Source of the DNA: Algoriphagus aquimarinus
Lineage (GTDB): Bacteria > Bacteroidota > Bacteroidia > Cytophagales > Cyclobacteriaceae
Direction: 5' to 3'
Assembly: GCF_007997215.1 (NCBI RefSeq)
Contig: NZ_VORW01000018.1
Location: 28,147-92,146, forward strand
Length of the DNA: 64,000 bases
Both the position numbers and the translations under genes were made by a program. Positions 34,955 to 42,549 of the stretch are shown piece after piece; the stretch's first letter is position 1, and every line of letters begins with the position of its first letter. The notes beneath the pieces were generated by a model. The model was not told the origin of the DNA, ran no database searches, and was given only the letters and a program-made list of their open reading frames with translations.

Positions 34955-37900
34955 TTAGGAAATCAATGCCTCCCACAAAATTTCCACCGGATGCTTAGCT
35001 TTTCTACCTGTTCCGTCAGCAATCTGGTGACGGCAAGATGTACCTGGCGCAGCGATTATAGTTTCTGAATCAGCATTCCTTACAGCTGGAAATAAAACCA
35101 ACTCTCCCACTTGCTGAGAAACTTCATAATGCTCAGCTTCATAGCCAAAGCTTCCAGCCATTCCACAGCATCCGCTTGGTATCGTTTCTACAGAGTAATT
35201 TGTGGGTAGAGACAACAATTTCTGTGTCCAATTCATAGAAGAAAGTGCCTTCTGATGACAATGTCCATGAAGTTTGATTTTCTGTGTTTTGGTGGTAAAA
35301 GAGTCAGCTTTGATATTCCCAGCAGCAATTTCCTGCCCCAAAAACTCATCAATCAGCTTCACATGAAATTTCAATTTCTTTGCTGCTTCCGCCAAATCTT
35401 TTTTAACAATACGAGGATATTCATCTCGGAAACTCAAAATAGCAGAAGGCTCCAAACCAATCAAAGGTGTATTCCCATCTATCAGCTTCTCAAAAACTTT
35501 CACATTCGCTTCAGCATGTTTCTTGGCTTTTGGCAACAAGCCCTTAGAAAGCGCAGATCTACCACTTTCTTCATGATCAACGACTTTCACTTCGTAGCCT
35601 AGCTTTTTAAGCAGAGAAATCGCCTTAATTCCAATCTCAGTATCATTGTGATTGGTAAACTCATCCACAAAAAAGTAAATAGATTTAATCTGCTTTGCCG
35701 CAGATGGAAGTGATTCGTAATTCTTCTTGTACCACTTGCGAAGACTGACTTTGCTGATCTCAGGTAAACTCCTTTTTGGAGCTACGCCCAAAACAGACTT
35801 CATCAAACCGCCAGTCAGACTATTGCTCAACATGAAATTTGCCAAGCCTCCGGTTTTCGAACCCAACTCATTCAATTCATTTATATAAGCAAAGGCTCTG
35901 GATCGAAGGGGGATTCCGTTTGTCTTTTGGTATTGATAGAGGAATTCAGCTTTCATGCTAGACATGTCCACATTGGAAGGACATTCCGCCGTACAGCCTT
36001 TACAGGAAAGGCACAAATCCATCGCTTCCTTGATCTCAGGATGGTTGAAGGCATTTTCCTTTTTGTCCATCGTGAGAAACTCGCGGAGTGTATTGGCTCG
36101 GCCTCGAGTGGTATCCTTTTCATTACGAGTTGCCATGTAGCTTGGACACATGGTGCCGCCAGAACCTGGAAGTTTGCGACAATCGCCAGATCCGTTGCAC
36201 TTTTCTGCCAAACGAAGAATTCCACCTACATTGGAGAAATCCATCAACGTATCATGAATTGGAGTTTCCGTATCCGGCTCGTAGCGCAGGAATTTATTCA
36301 TCGGAGCAGCATCTACGATCTTGCCTGGATTGAAAATATTCTGAGGATCCCAAGAGAATTTGATCCTGCGTAAAAGCTCGTAATTCTTTTCCCCTACCAT
36401 CAGCGGAATAAATGCAGCCCGTACCCGACCGTCTCCATGCTCACCGCTTAATGACCCCTGATACTTCTTAACCAATTCGGCTGAAGCTTTAGAAATCTTA
36501 TAGAACTCCTCTACATCCTTAGACTTTTTCAAATCCAGAATTGGTCTCAAATGTATTTCTCCAGCGCCAGCATGCGCATAATAAACTGGCTTTTGATTAA
36601 AGCCATCCATCATTCCTCCTACCTCATCGATGTAATCTGCAAGATCTTCTATATCCACGGCCGTATCTTCAATACACGCAACAGCTTTCGCATCTCCTGG
36701 AATATTAGCCAACAGACCCAATCCCGCTGAGCGCAGTGCCCAAGCGGTGGAAACCATCGCCGGTTCAATGATAGGATACGCATAGCCAAGTCCTGTTGCT
36801 ATCAAGTCATCCACCAAAGCTTTGCCTTTGGCCATTGCTTCTTCCAGCGTTTGGCCTCGAAACTCCACCATCAAAATCGCCTCAGGATCTCCCTCCACGA
36901 AATAGCGGTTTTTACTGTATTCAATGCTTTCTTTGGTGCAGTCCAAAATGATTTTATCCATCAACTCAACTGCTGTAGCTGGATGCTTCATGGCCGTCTG
37001 AGCAGAGACCATACTTTGATGTATCGTCTCAAAATGCGCGGCTACCACGATTTCGATAGGTTCAGGAAGTGGGTCAAGGCTGATTTTGATTTCAGTTGTA
37101 AAAGCCAATGTCCCTTCAGAACCGCTCAACAACTTACAGAAATTGAATTTTTCCTGTCCTTCGAAAAGCTCAGATTTCAGTAATTCATCTACAGCATAAC
37201 CGGTGTTTCTTCTATGAATAGACTTTTTTGGAAACTGGGCATGAATTTCTGCCCGAGCTTCTGGATCGTTTAATTCATCAAAAACTTGTCGATAAATCTT
37301 CCCTTCCAGTGTTTGAAAACCGCATTTCCGATCAAATTCATCTTGAGTAATCTCTCCAAAAACAACCTCATTTCCATCACTCAAGAGCGTATTTAAAGAA
37401 ATCACTTTGTCACGGGTCACACCATAAACAATAGAAGTCGTACCAGATGAGTTATTCCCAACCATCCCGCCAATCATCGCTCGGTTGGCCGTAGAAGTGA
37501 TCGGACTGAAGAAAAGCCCGTGTGGCTTCAAATAGCGATTAAGCTCATCACGCACCACTCCTGGCTGCACTCTTACCCATCGATCAGCTACATTCAATTC
37601 CAGTATTTTGGTAAAATGCTTAGAAACATCCACCACTATCCCATTTCCGACGCACTGCCCAGAAAGTGACGTTCCTGCAGTCCGGGGAATCAGTGAAGTG
37701 CCATTTTTGGAAGCAAAAAGTATAAGCTTCTTTATATCTGCCTCAGTTTTCGGAAAAGCTACTGCCAAAGGCATCTCCCGATAGACTGAAGCATCGGTTG
37801 CGTAAAGTGTCTTGGTAAGCGTATCCAATTGCAAAGTCCCTTCCATTTGGCCGGAAAGTTCTTGAAGCAAAGGCAATAGGTTAGGTTGGTTTGAACTCAT
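34955..37900 (-). CDS. FAD-linked and Fe-S-binding oxidoreductase (D-lactate/2-hydroxyacid dehydrogenase type)
   Basis: A 981-residue fusion. Residues 1-540 are a PCMH-type FAD dehydrogenase of the GlcD/Dld class (PRTAGTSLSGQCVG, MIGGMVGNNSSGT, LSGSEGTLAFTTEI, GEIHLRPILD, SGEHGDGRVR). Residues 570-680 hold a ferredoxin-like part with CNGSGDCRKLPG, TMCPSY and CLSCKGCTAECPSNVD. The last 300 residues are a heterodisulphide-reductase-like CCG domain, with HGHCHQKALSSM and PSGCCGMAGSFG near 895-930. Such proteins oxidise D-lactate, glycolate, 2-hydroxyglutarate or related acids and pass electrons to quinone. I chose ATG at 37900 over a TTG two codons earlier. A -7 element ends three bases before this ATG, so the message may be almost leaderless. 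The substrate is not decided; the AraD1 partner suggests a sugar-derived 2-hydroxyacid. Confidence 0.9.
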   Translation of the reverse strand: MSSNQPNLLPLLQELSGQMEGTLQLDTLTKTLYATDASVYREMPLAVAFPKTEADIKKLILFASKNGTSLIPRTAGTSLSGQCVGNGIVVDVSKHFTKILELNVADRWVRVQPGVVRDELNRYLKPHGLFFSPITSTANRAMIGGMVGNNSSGTTSIVYGVTRDKVISLNTLLSDGNEVVFGEITQDEFDRKCGFQTLEGKIYRQVFDELNDPEARAEIHAQFPKKSIHRRNTGYAVDELLKSELFEGQEKFNFCKLLSGSEGTLAFTTEIKISLDPLPEPIEIVVAAHFETIHQSMVSAQTAMKHPATAVELMDKIILDCTKESIEYSKNRYFVEGDPEAILMVEFRGQTLEEAMAKGKALVDDLIATGLGYAYPIIEPAMVSTAWALRSAGLGLLANIPGDAKAVACIEDTAVDIEDLADYIDEVGGMMDGFNQKPVYYAHAGAGEIHLRPILDLKKSKDVEEFYKISKASAELVKKYQGSLSGEHGDGRVRAAFIPLMVGEKNYELLRRIKFSWDPQNIFNPGKIVDAAPMNKFLRYEPDTETPIHDTLMDFSNVGGILRLAEKCNGSGDCRKLPGSGGTMCPSYMATRNEKDTTRGRANTLREFLTMDKKENAFNHPEIKEAMDLCLSCKGCTAECPSNVDMSSMKAEFLYQYQKTNGIPLRSRAFAYINELNELGSKTGGLANFMLSNSLTGGLMKSVLGVAPKRSLPEISKVSLRKWYKKNYESLPSAAKQIKSIYFFVDEFTNHNDTEIGIKAISLLKKLGYEVKVVDHEESGRSALSKGLLPKAKKHAEANVKVFEKLIDGNTPLIGLEPSAILSFRDEYPRIVKKDLAEAAKKLKFHVKLIDEFLGQEIAAGNIKADSFTTKTQKIKLHGHCHQKALSSMNWTQKLLSLPTNYSVETIPSGCCGMAGSFGYEAEHYEVSQQVGELVLFPAVRNADSETIIAAPGTSCRHQIADGTGRKAKHPVEILWEALIS

Positions 37901-37903
37901 GCT

Positions 37904-37911
37904 CAAAAATA
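37904..37911 (-). promoter_or_regulatory. -7 element next to the FAD/Fe-S gene start
   Basis: Minus-strand TATTTTTG matches TAnnTTTG and ends three bases before the ATG at 37900. If used, the transcript would begin at or just around the start codon. No -33 TTG is seen at a normal distance. Confidence 0.3.
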
Positions 37912-37960
37912 ACCCGATGTGATGGATTTAAAGAAAAGTTGAGCAAAAGAATTTGGAAAT

Positions 37961-37994
37961 GATCAATGGACAATATTCAATGATCAATTTTCAA
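37961..37994. repeat. quasi-periodic spacer sequence
   Basis: Alternating GATCAAT, GGACAAT, ATTCAAT, GATCAAT units fill this stretch between the FAD/Fe-S gene and the small secreted protein. It is of the same loose 7-bp type as the hutI-hutU spacer. No coding potential. Confidence 0.4.
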
Positions 37995-38043
37995 AGCATA
38001 ACAATTTGATGCTCTATACTTGTAGCTATTGAAGAAAATTTAA

Positions 38044-38463
38044 TTATTCTTTTTTATAAGTCTCCTTACTCCTAGCTATATCTCCATTTGGAAAAATCAT
38101 TCTTGTCTGTAGTTCATCTTCCCTTCCATTCAATTTAATTAAATAGTTGTAAGTATAAATTTTATCATAATCAAAAATTCGAAGAGTATCTCCAATAATC
38201 ATCCATTTACCTTTTTTAAAAACGACCTCTTTTTCCTTTGCATTAACATCCGTCCAGTAAACCGTATCCTTCTTGAATTCATAATAAGCATTATTCAAAT
38301 AAAGCTCATTCACTTCAAGGATCTCATCTTGTTGATCTTTTGGAGTAGATTTAAACGCTGCAGAATTCACCAAATTGAAATTTGCCTCTGCAAAGGTTAA
38401 TGTCCATTTACCCAATAGAGCACTAGGGTCAATTAATAGGATCAGAAGAAATAAAAATCTCAT
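38044..38463 (-). CDS. small exported hypothetical protein
   Basis: A 139-residue protein whose first 17 residues (MRFLFLLILLIDPSALL) form a hydrophobic export signal or anchor. The mature part begins GKWTLTFAEANF and is rich in short polar strands (YYEFKKDTVYWTD, GKWMIIGDTLRIFDYDKIYTY), a pattern like small lipocalin-like 'GxW' barrels. I cannot name the family. It is monocistronic. Upstream, 38496-38510 carries the palindrome AACTCAT-T-ATGAGTT, flanked by near-symmetric ATAAC and GTTAT, which could be an operator. Composition is more AT-rich than its neighbours. Confidence 0.65.
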   Translation of the reverse strand: MRFLFLLILLIDPSALLGKWTLTFAEANFNLVNSAAFKSTPKDQQDEILEVNELYLNNAYYEFKKDTVYWTDVNAKEKEVVFKKGKWMIIGDTLRIFDYDKIYTYNYLIKLNGREDELQTRMIFPNGDIARSKETYKKE

Positions 38464-38495
38464 ATTTTTTTCTTTTAATTAAAAATCACAATAAC

Positions 38496-38510
38496 AACTC
38501 ATTATGAGTT
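38496..38510. repeat. palindrome upstream of the small exported protein
   Basis: AACTCAT-T-ATGAGTT, perfect 7-bp arms around one base, extended by ATAAC on the left and A-GTTAT on the right (one bulged base). It lies 33 bp upstream of the gene at 38044-38463 and could be a regulator site. The rest of the 241-bp spacer up to 38704 is AT-rich. It contains a hairpin CTTTG/CAAAG near 38617-38631 and a quasi-periodic TGAAACTTGAATTTGA-type stretch at 38636-38669. Confidence 0.4.
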
Positions 38511-38704
38511 AGTTATATATTGATCAATTTAATAACAGATCGCAGAATATTTAATACTTAGTTAAATAAAAAATGTTAAACGCAATAAATACCTAATTAT
38601 TTAAACAAAATATTCCTTTGTGATACAAAGCCTGAACAATGAAACTTGAATTTGATAATTGAAACTTTCCCCCCTTTCTTTACAACAAACACTAAAATCA
38701 ATAC

Positions 38705-39475
38705 ATGTTTTTCTATCTCTCCCAATTTCTGAGTTTCCTAGCAATGCCGTTAACTATCATCAGTTTATTGATTGTGATTGGAGCTTTATACGTGAAAAAG
38801 AAATGGGGAAAAAGAATCCTTTGGACTGGGATATTTTTGCTATGGTTTTTCTCCAATCAGTTTATTGCAAATCAAGCCATGCTAGCCTGGGAACCTGAAT
38901 TCAAGGCATTCACTGCCGTGAAAAACCATGAAATCGGTATTGTGCTTACCGGAGTGACAAACATGAGTAAGACCGCTTATGACCGAACTTTCTTCAACAA
39001 GGGTGCAGATCGGATCACTCATGCATTACAGCTTTACCGTATGGGGAAAATCAAAAAAATCCTGATTACAGGTGGGCAAGGTCTTAATCCGGTAAACCCA
39101 CAATCTGAAGCAGAACTTCTGCAACGCTTTCTTCTGATGACTGGAGTTCCCGCAGAAGATGTCATGATCGAGGATCAAGCAAAAAACACCGCTCAAAACG
39201 CCTTGTTTACTAAGGAATTCTTTAAGAAAAATGGAATCAACACTGAGCAGGAGTTTCTATTGATCACATCGGCTTTTCACATGTACAGAGCAAAAGGCTG
39301 CTTCGATAAAGTTGGTCTTAATACAACCACTTTCCCTACGGATTATTACAGTCATGATACAAAGTATGACTTTCCGTCTTTTGTTTATCCCAGCCCTTCT
39401 TCCATTGAAAACTGGCATAAACTGGTAAAAGAATGGATCGGTATAGTCGTTTATACTGCGGTTGGGTATATGTAA
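38705..39475 (+). CDS. YdcF/SanA-like membrane protein (DUF218)
   Basis: A 256-residue protein with two N-terminal membrane helices (about 5-27 and 35-55) followed by a DUF218 domain. The domain marks are IVLTGVTN, the TAYDRTFFNKGADRI segment with GADR, the nucleotide-like loop ILITGGQGLNPVNPQSEAEL, IEDQAKNTAQNA with conserved Asn-Thr-Asn, and LITSAFHMYRA (His about 193). Relatives such as ElyC and SanA affect envelope or lipid-carrier metabolism; the precise reaction is unknown. It has no close operon partner. Confidence 0.88.
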   Translation: MFFYLSQFLSFLAMPLTIISLLIVIGALYVKKKWGKRILWTGIFLLWFFSNQFIANQAMLAWEPEFKAFTAVKNHEIGIVLTGVTNMSKTAYDRTFFNKGADRITHALQLYRMGKIKKILITGGQGLNPVNPQSEAELLQRFLLMTGVPAEDVMIEDQAKNTAQNALFTKEFFKKNGINTEQEFLLITSAFHMYRAKGCFDKVGLNTTTFPTDYYSHDTKYDFPSFVYPSPSSIENWHKLVKEWIGIVVYTAVGYM

Positions 39476-39544
39476 GTATTTGATCGCTATCACTCAGCTT
39501 TTAAAAGTAGTGAGGAATTGATATTTCATAATTTTATCACGTAC

Positions 39545-39585
39545 TTTACGTAACGCTATTTACGTAACGCCATTTACGTAATATC
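39545..39585. repeat. three tandem 14-bp repeats each with a TTACGTAA palindrome
   Basis: Units TTTACGTAACGCTA (39545-39558), TTTACGTAACGCCA (39559-39572) and TTTACGTAATATC (39573-39585) follow without gaps, each centred on the 8-bp palindrome TTACGTAA. The array ends 13 bp before the ATPase start codon. It looks like a multi-site operator or an iteron-like array in the leader of that gene. Confidence 0.7.
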
Positions 39586-39598
39586 AAATCTAGGAATT

Positions 39599-40720
39599 AT
39601 GAAAGACCCATTCAATCCCTTCGTAATCAACACCTATCAAGGAAAAGACTATTTCTGTAATCGAGAAAACGATCTAAACATGCTCGCCTCTCATATAGAA
39701 AACGATAGAAATGTAGTACTTTATGCATGGAGAAGACTAGGTAAATCAGCTCTTATCTATCGATTTTTTGAAGAATTAGAAACTTTCAAAGGCTGCGAAA
39801 CCATTTATGTAGACTTGCTTGCCACTCAAAATATAGAAGAAGCGATACAAGCCATTGCTTCAGCTATCTATGAAAAATATGGCAAAACTACCTCTGGCAT
39901 CAGCGTGAGCATCCAAAAACTACTCGCCTCCATTGGAGCAACAATTAATTTCAGCGCACTTTCTGGTTTACCAGAAATAACCCTTGGAATCAACAAATCA
40001 GAGCAACCAAGCCAATCACTCAAGGCTCTGGGAGAATTTCTGCTTTCCCGAAAAAAGCGAATAGTGATCGCCATTGATGAGTTCCAGCAAATCGCTGATT
40101 ATGAGGGAGCAAAGGCAGAAGCTGTTTTCCGAACTTGGGTTCAGCAAATCCCTGAAGTAAGGTTCATCTTCAGCGGCAGTCATCGGACGCTTATGGAGGC
40201 TATGTTTACAGAGAAAAAGCGACCATTCTATCAAAGCTCACAACTGGAATCCCTTCAACCAATAGCATTGGAGGCTTACACAGAATTCATCAGCCTTCAT
40301 TTTCAAGCTGCAAAAAAAATAATCGAGCCCGATTTAATAGAGAAGATCTATAACTGGAGTCGTGGACAAACTTACACAGTTCAACTAGTCTGCAATCATC
40401 TTTTTGGCAATTACAAAAAAGTGACTAATGCAGATGTGGATGTGGTGTTTGATCAGATATTGAAGCAGCAGCAAGCGGTTTTTGCCAATTTCCAAAAGAT
40501 GCTCACAAGAGCTCAATGGAATGTATTTCGAGCGATTGCAAAAGAAGAACCATTACAAAATCCGCTAAGTAAAGACTTTATACAAAAGCACAATCTAGGA
40601 GCTGCTAGTACTGTCAGCACAGCTTTGAAAGCCTTAGAAAAATTAGAATTGGTAATCAAAGATGAGGGGAATTATCTAGTGCACGAAGTGCAACTAGCTA
40701 GATGGATGGCTAGTCGCTAA
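39599..40720 (+). CDS. STAND-like AAA ATPase (archaeal-ATPase family)
   Basis: A 373-residue ATPase. It opens with NPFVINTYQGKDYFCNRENDL, the binding-region motif of the 'ATP-binding protein' family related to archaeal ATPase PF01637. A Walker A follows with an unusual Ala start, AWRRLGKSALI (about 43-53), then a Walker B RIVIAIDEFQQI (about 153-164) and a sensor-like FIFSGSHRTLM (about 196-206). The C-terminal 100 residues resemble a winged helix (VFRAIAKEEP and STVSTALKALEKLELVI), so DNA binding is plausible. No effector domain is fused, unlike Avs or NLR-type defence proteins. The tandem TTACGTAA array sits directly upstream. It converges with hipA with a 16-bp gap. Role unknown. Confidence 0.8.
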   Translation: MKDPFNPFVINTYQGKDYFCNRENDLNMLASHIENDRNVVLYAWRRLGKSALIYRFFEELETFKGCETIYVDLLATQNIEEAIQAIASAIYEKYGKTTSGISVSIQKLLASIGATINFSALSGLPEITLGINKSEQPSQSLKALGEFLLSRKKRIVIAIDEFQQIADYEGAKAEAVFRTWVQQIPEVRFIFSGSHRTLMEAMFTEKKRPFYQSSQLESLQPIALEAYTEFISLHFQAAKKIIEPDLIEKIYNWSRGQTYTVQLVCNHLFGNYKKVTNADVDVVFDQILKQQQAVFANFQKMLTRAQWNVFRAIAKEEPLQNPLSKDFIQKHNLGAASTVSTALKALEKLELVIKDEGNYLVHEVQLARWMASR

Positions 40721-40736
40721 CGCTATAATCTTATAG

Positions 40737-42038
40737 TCAAGCTAAGAGAGTTGTAGCAATACTATCACGCAAAGCTGAATCTACTCCCACCTCATCCGCA
40801 AATTCACCCCATCTACCTACCGCTGATTTTACCTGAGTAATCTTATCCTCAGGCTTTTTGATATTCATCTGCCTCGCTACTTCCAAAAAATCAGCTTCAT
40901 CTATTCCTTCCCTTTTACCATTAACCGTCAGTGACTGGGCACTTACCCAGAGACTTCCAGGCCTATAAGCATAGCAAATATCGTACGCTGGCGAAAGTGC
41001 CCATTTTCCATTTTGATCCATCAGAAACGCGAAGTTCTTGGTGTGATCATCACAGTTTCTCGCCAACACGTTAAATACCATTCTAATAAACATCTGCTCA
41101 GCTTCAGGATAAGAAAGTCGAAGCATTCTCATGGTCTCAAAAACCTGCTCATAACTATAAAAACCAACTTGATTGAAGTCAAAATGCCGGATACCACATA
41201 AGCTCTGCATATGGATTTTTTGCCCATTGTCATGTCGGTCAAATCGCTTGGTCATAAAGTGAGCTCGCCCATTTTCCTCAAGCAATCTGCACTCACTCAT
41301 ATCGACCCCAGCTGCAATAGCCATTAAATAATAAGCCATTTCCACTCTTCCAAAACCCACCGTAGCACCAAATTGAGAATCATGCACTCCATCAAACTTG
41401 ATGATCCAATAGGAGAATCCAGCCGGAGCCTTCACCTGACCACTTTTCACCGCACCTGTTTTGGGATTGAAAGCAATCACTGCTTTGGCACGGGCACCGC
41501 CTGCGGAAGTACCGATCTTGAGAATATCAGAAAGGGCCGACTGCTCCTCTCCTGTCAAGTTAGATTGGAAATTGGCTCTGGAATTGAGGATTTTCCCTGC
41601 GATATTTACTAAGCTAGCTATCTCAATTGAACTGGCTTTAATAGACTCATCGCGAAGAGAAGGCCTGATTTCCAAAGCCCCCACCCCTCGCTTTCCAATA
41701 AAGCAAAGTTGCTCAACAGGATTGAGACTATCTGCTTCTCTGCCATTTTGAACCAACCAAGCATTGATTAATTGATTCCCATATTTGTCAGGTAGCATAT
41801 CTGCCAGCAGACCAGGCAATCCTTTGAACGTATCAAACACATCGCCACGGGACTTTCGGATTTCAGAGAATTTGTAAATCCTATTTCCTTGACTCAGAGG
41901 CATTCTGATAGGAGAAATATCCAGACCCGACCGGAGAAAGTTTTGGTTGAATTCAAAACTACCCAACTGCTCAGACTCATCCCAGAGTATCGCTCCAGCA
42001 AGCTTATCCCATATCCAGATCTCAGCCGCTACTACCAT
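40737..42038 (-). CDS. hipA: HipA-family kinase toxin
   Basis: A 433-residue HipA-type Ser/Thr kinase; E. coli HipA phosphorylates glutamyl-tRNA synthetase and causes growth arrest. The N-terminal couple_hipA-like subdomain (about 5-110) and the kinase-like C-terminal domain are both present. Key residues: the Gly/Ser loop IGTSAGGARAKA, with Ser178 in the autophosphorylation position, the catalytic Asp330 and Asn335 in RNCDDHTKNFAF, and the metal Asp353 in LSPAYDICY. All appear intact, so the kinase should be active. The start ATG at 42038 overlaps the end of the upstream antitoxin gene by 7 bp, the normal hipBA arrangement. Its target in this organism is not known. Confidence 0.92.
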   Translation of the reverse strand: MVVAAEIWIWDKLAGAILWDESEQLGSFEFNQNFLRSGLDISPIRMPLSQGNRIYKFSEIRKSRGDVFDTFKGLPGLLADMLPDKYGNQLINAWLVQNGREADSLNPVEQLCFIGKRGVGALEIRPSLRDESIKASSIEIASLVNIAGKILNSRANFQSNLTGEEQSALSDILKIGTSAGGARAKAVIAFNPKTGAVKSGQVKAPAGFSYWIIKFDGVHDSQFGATVGFGRVEMAYYLMAIAAGVDMSECRLLEENGRAHFMTKRFDRHDNGQKIHMQSLCGIRHFDFNQVGFYSYEQVFETMRMLRLSYPEAEQMFIRMVFNVLARNCDDHTKNFAFLMDQNGKWALSPAYDICYAYRPGSLWVSAQSLTVNGKREGIDEADFLEVARQMNIKKPEDKITQVKSAVGRWGEFADEVGVDSALRDSIATTLLA

Positions 42039-42367
42039 TCTGAAGGTGGATTCTCAGCGGCCATATTCACATTACGGATACGCTGACGCTCATGCTTCTT
42101 TTGAAGCTTAATGTAATCCATAGGGCTGATTTCTTGCTTTACTTCAAATGACTCAAGCCAATGTAATTGATTCAGTACCCGCAGCACTTGGATCAAGGTG
42201 ATCAAATTGACCTTCTCTCCACGCTCTAGCAGGCTCAATGTGGATCTGCTCATGCCAGCTTCTGTGGCAAGCTGATCCTGAGACTTTTGCTGATTCATTC
42301 GGTGGTGCTTTACAAACTCACCTAGTTTTTGCAGAATAGCAGTATCACTTAATACATTATAGTCCAT
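42032..42367 (-). CDS. hipB: HipB-like antitoxin (XRE DNA-binding)
   Basis: A 111-residue helix-turn-helix protein. The HTH lies at about 15-70 (LGEFVKHHRMNQQKSQDQLA, then TEAGMSRSTLSLLERGEKVN). A basic C-terminal extension of about 40 residues ends in PPSEW, perhaps the part that contacts or covers HipA. It is the first gene of the pair and overlaps hipA by 7 bp. I chose the ATG at 42367 (MDYNVLSDTAI): the in-frame ATG five codons upstream lies inside the operator arm and only about six bases from the predicted transcript start. Autorepression through the inverted repeat at 42374-42420 is very likely from the layout. Confidence 0.88.
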   Translation of the reverse strand: MDYNVLSDTAILQKLGEFVKHHRMNQQKSQDQLATEAGMSRSTLSLLERGEKVNLITLIQVLRVLNQLHWLESFEVKQEISPMDYIKLQKKHERQRIRNVNMAAENPPSEW

Positions 42368-42373
42368 CGCATT

Positions 42374-42420
42374 AAATATCATTCAATAAGTACAAATATA
42401 TGACTTACCGAATGATATTT
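42374..42420 (-). promoter_or_regulatory. hipBA promoter enclosed by a 17-bp operator
   Basis: Two 17-bp arms, 42374-42390 and 42404-42420, are inverted repeats with 15 of 17 matches; the outer 11 bp (AAATATCATTC/GAATGATATTT) are perfect. The 13-bp spacer contains, on the minus strand, the -7 element TATATTTG (42393-42400). Repressor bound to both arms would cover the promoter. Confidence 0.7.
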
Positions 42421-42444
42421 CATACATTTTAAATAATTTTATAT

Positions 42445-42501
42445 GAATCATAAATCATTCACTAAAACATAAAAATAGATTTAATGAATGCTAATTCATT
42501 C
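42445..42501. promoter_or_regulatory. further candidate HipB sites
   Basis: Two more GAAT...ATTC palindromes lie upstream: GAATCATAAATCATTC (42445-42460) and GAATGCTAATTCATTC (42486-42501). They share the GAAT(G)/(C)ATTC half-sites with the main operator. Multiple operators also occur at E. coli hipBA, where the sequence differs. Confidence 0.45.
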
Positions 42502-42549
42502 AAAAATTCACGGCAATTTACTAAATAAATGAGACGAGTTATAAAAGAT

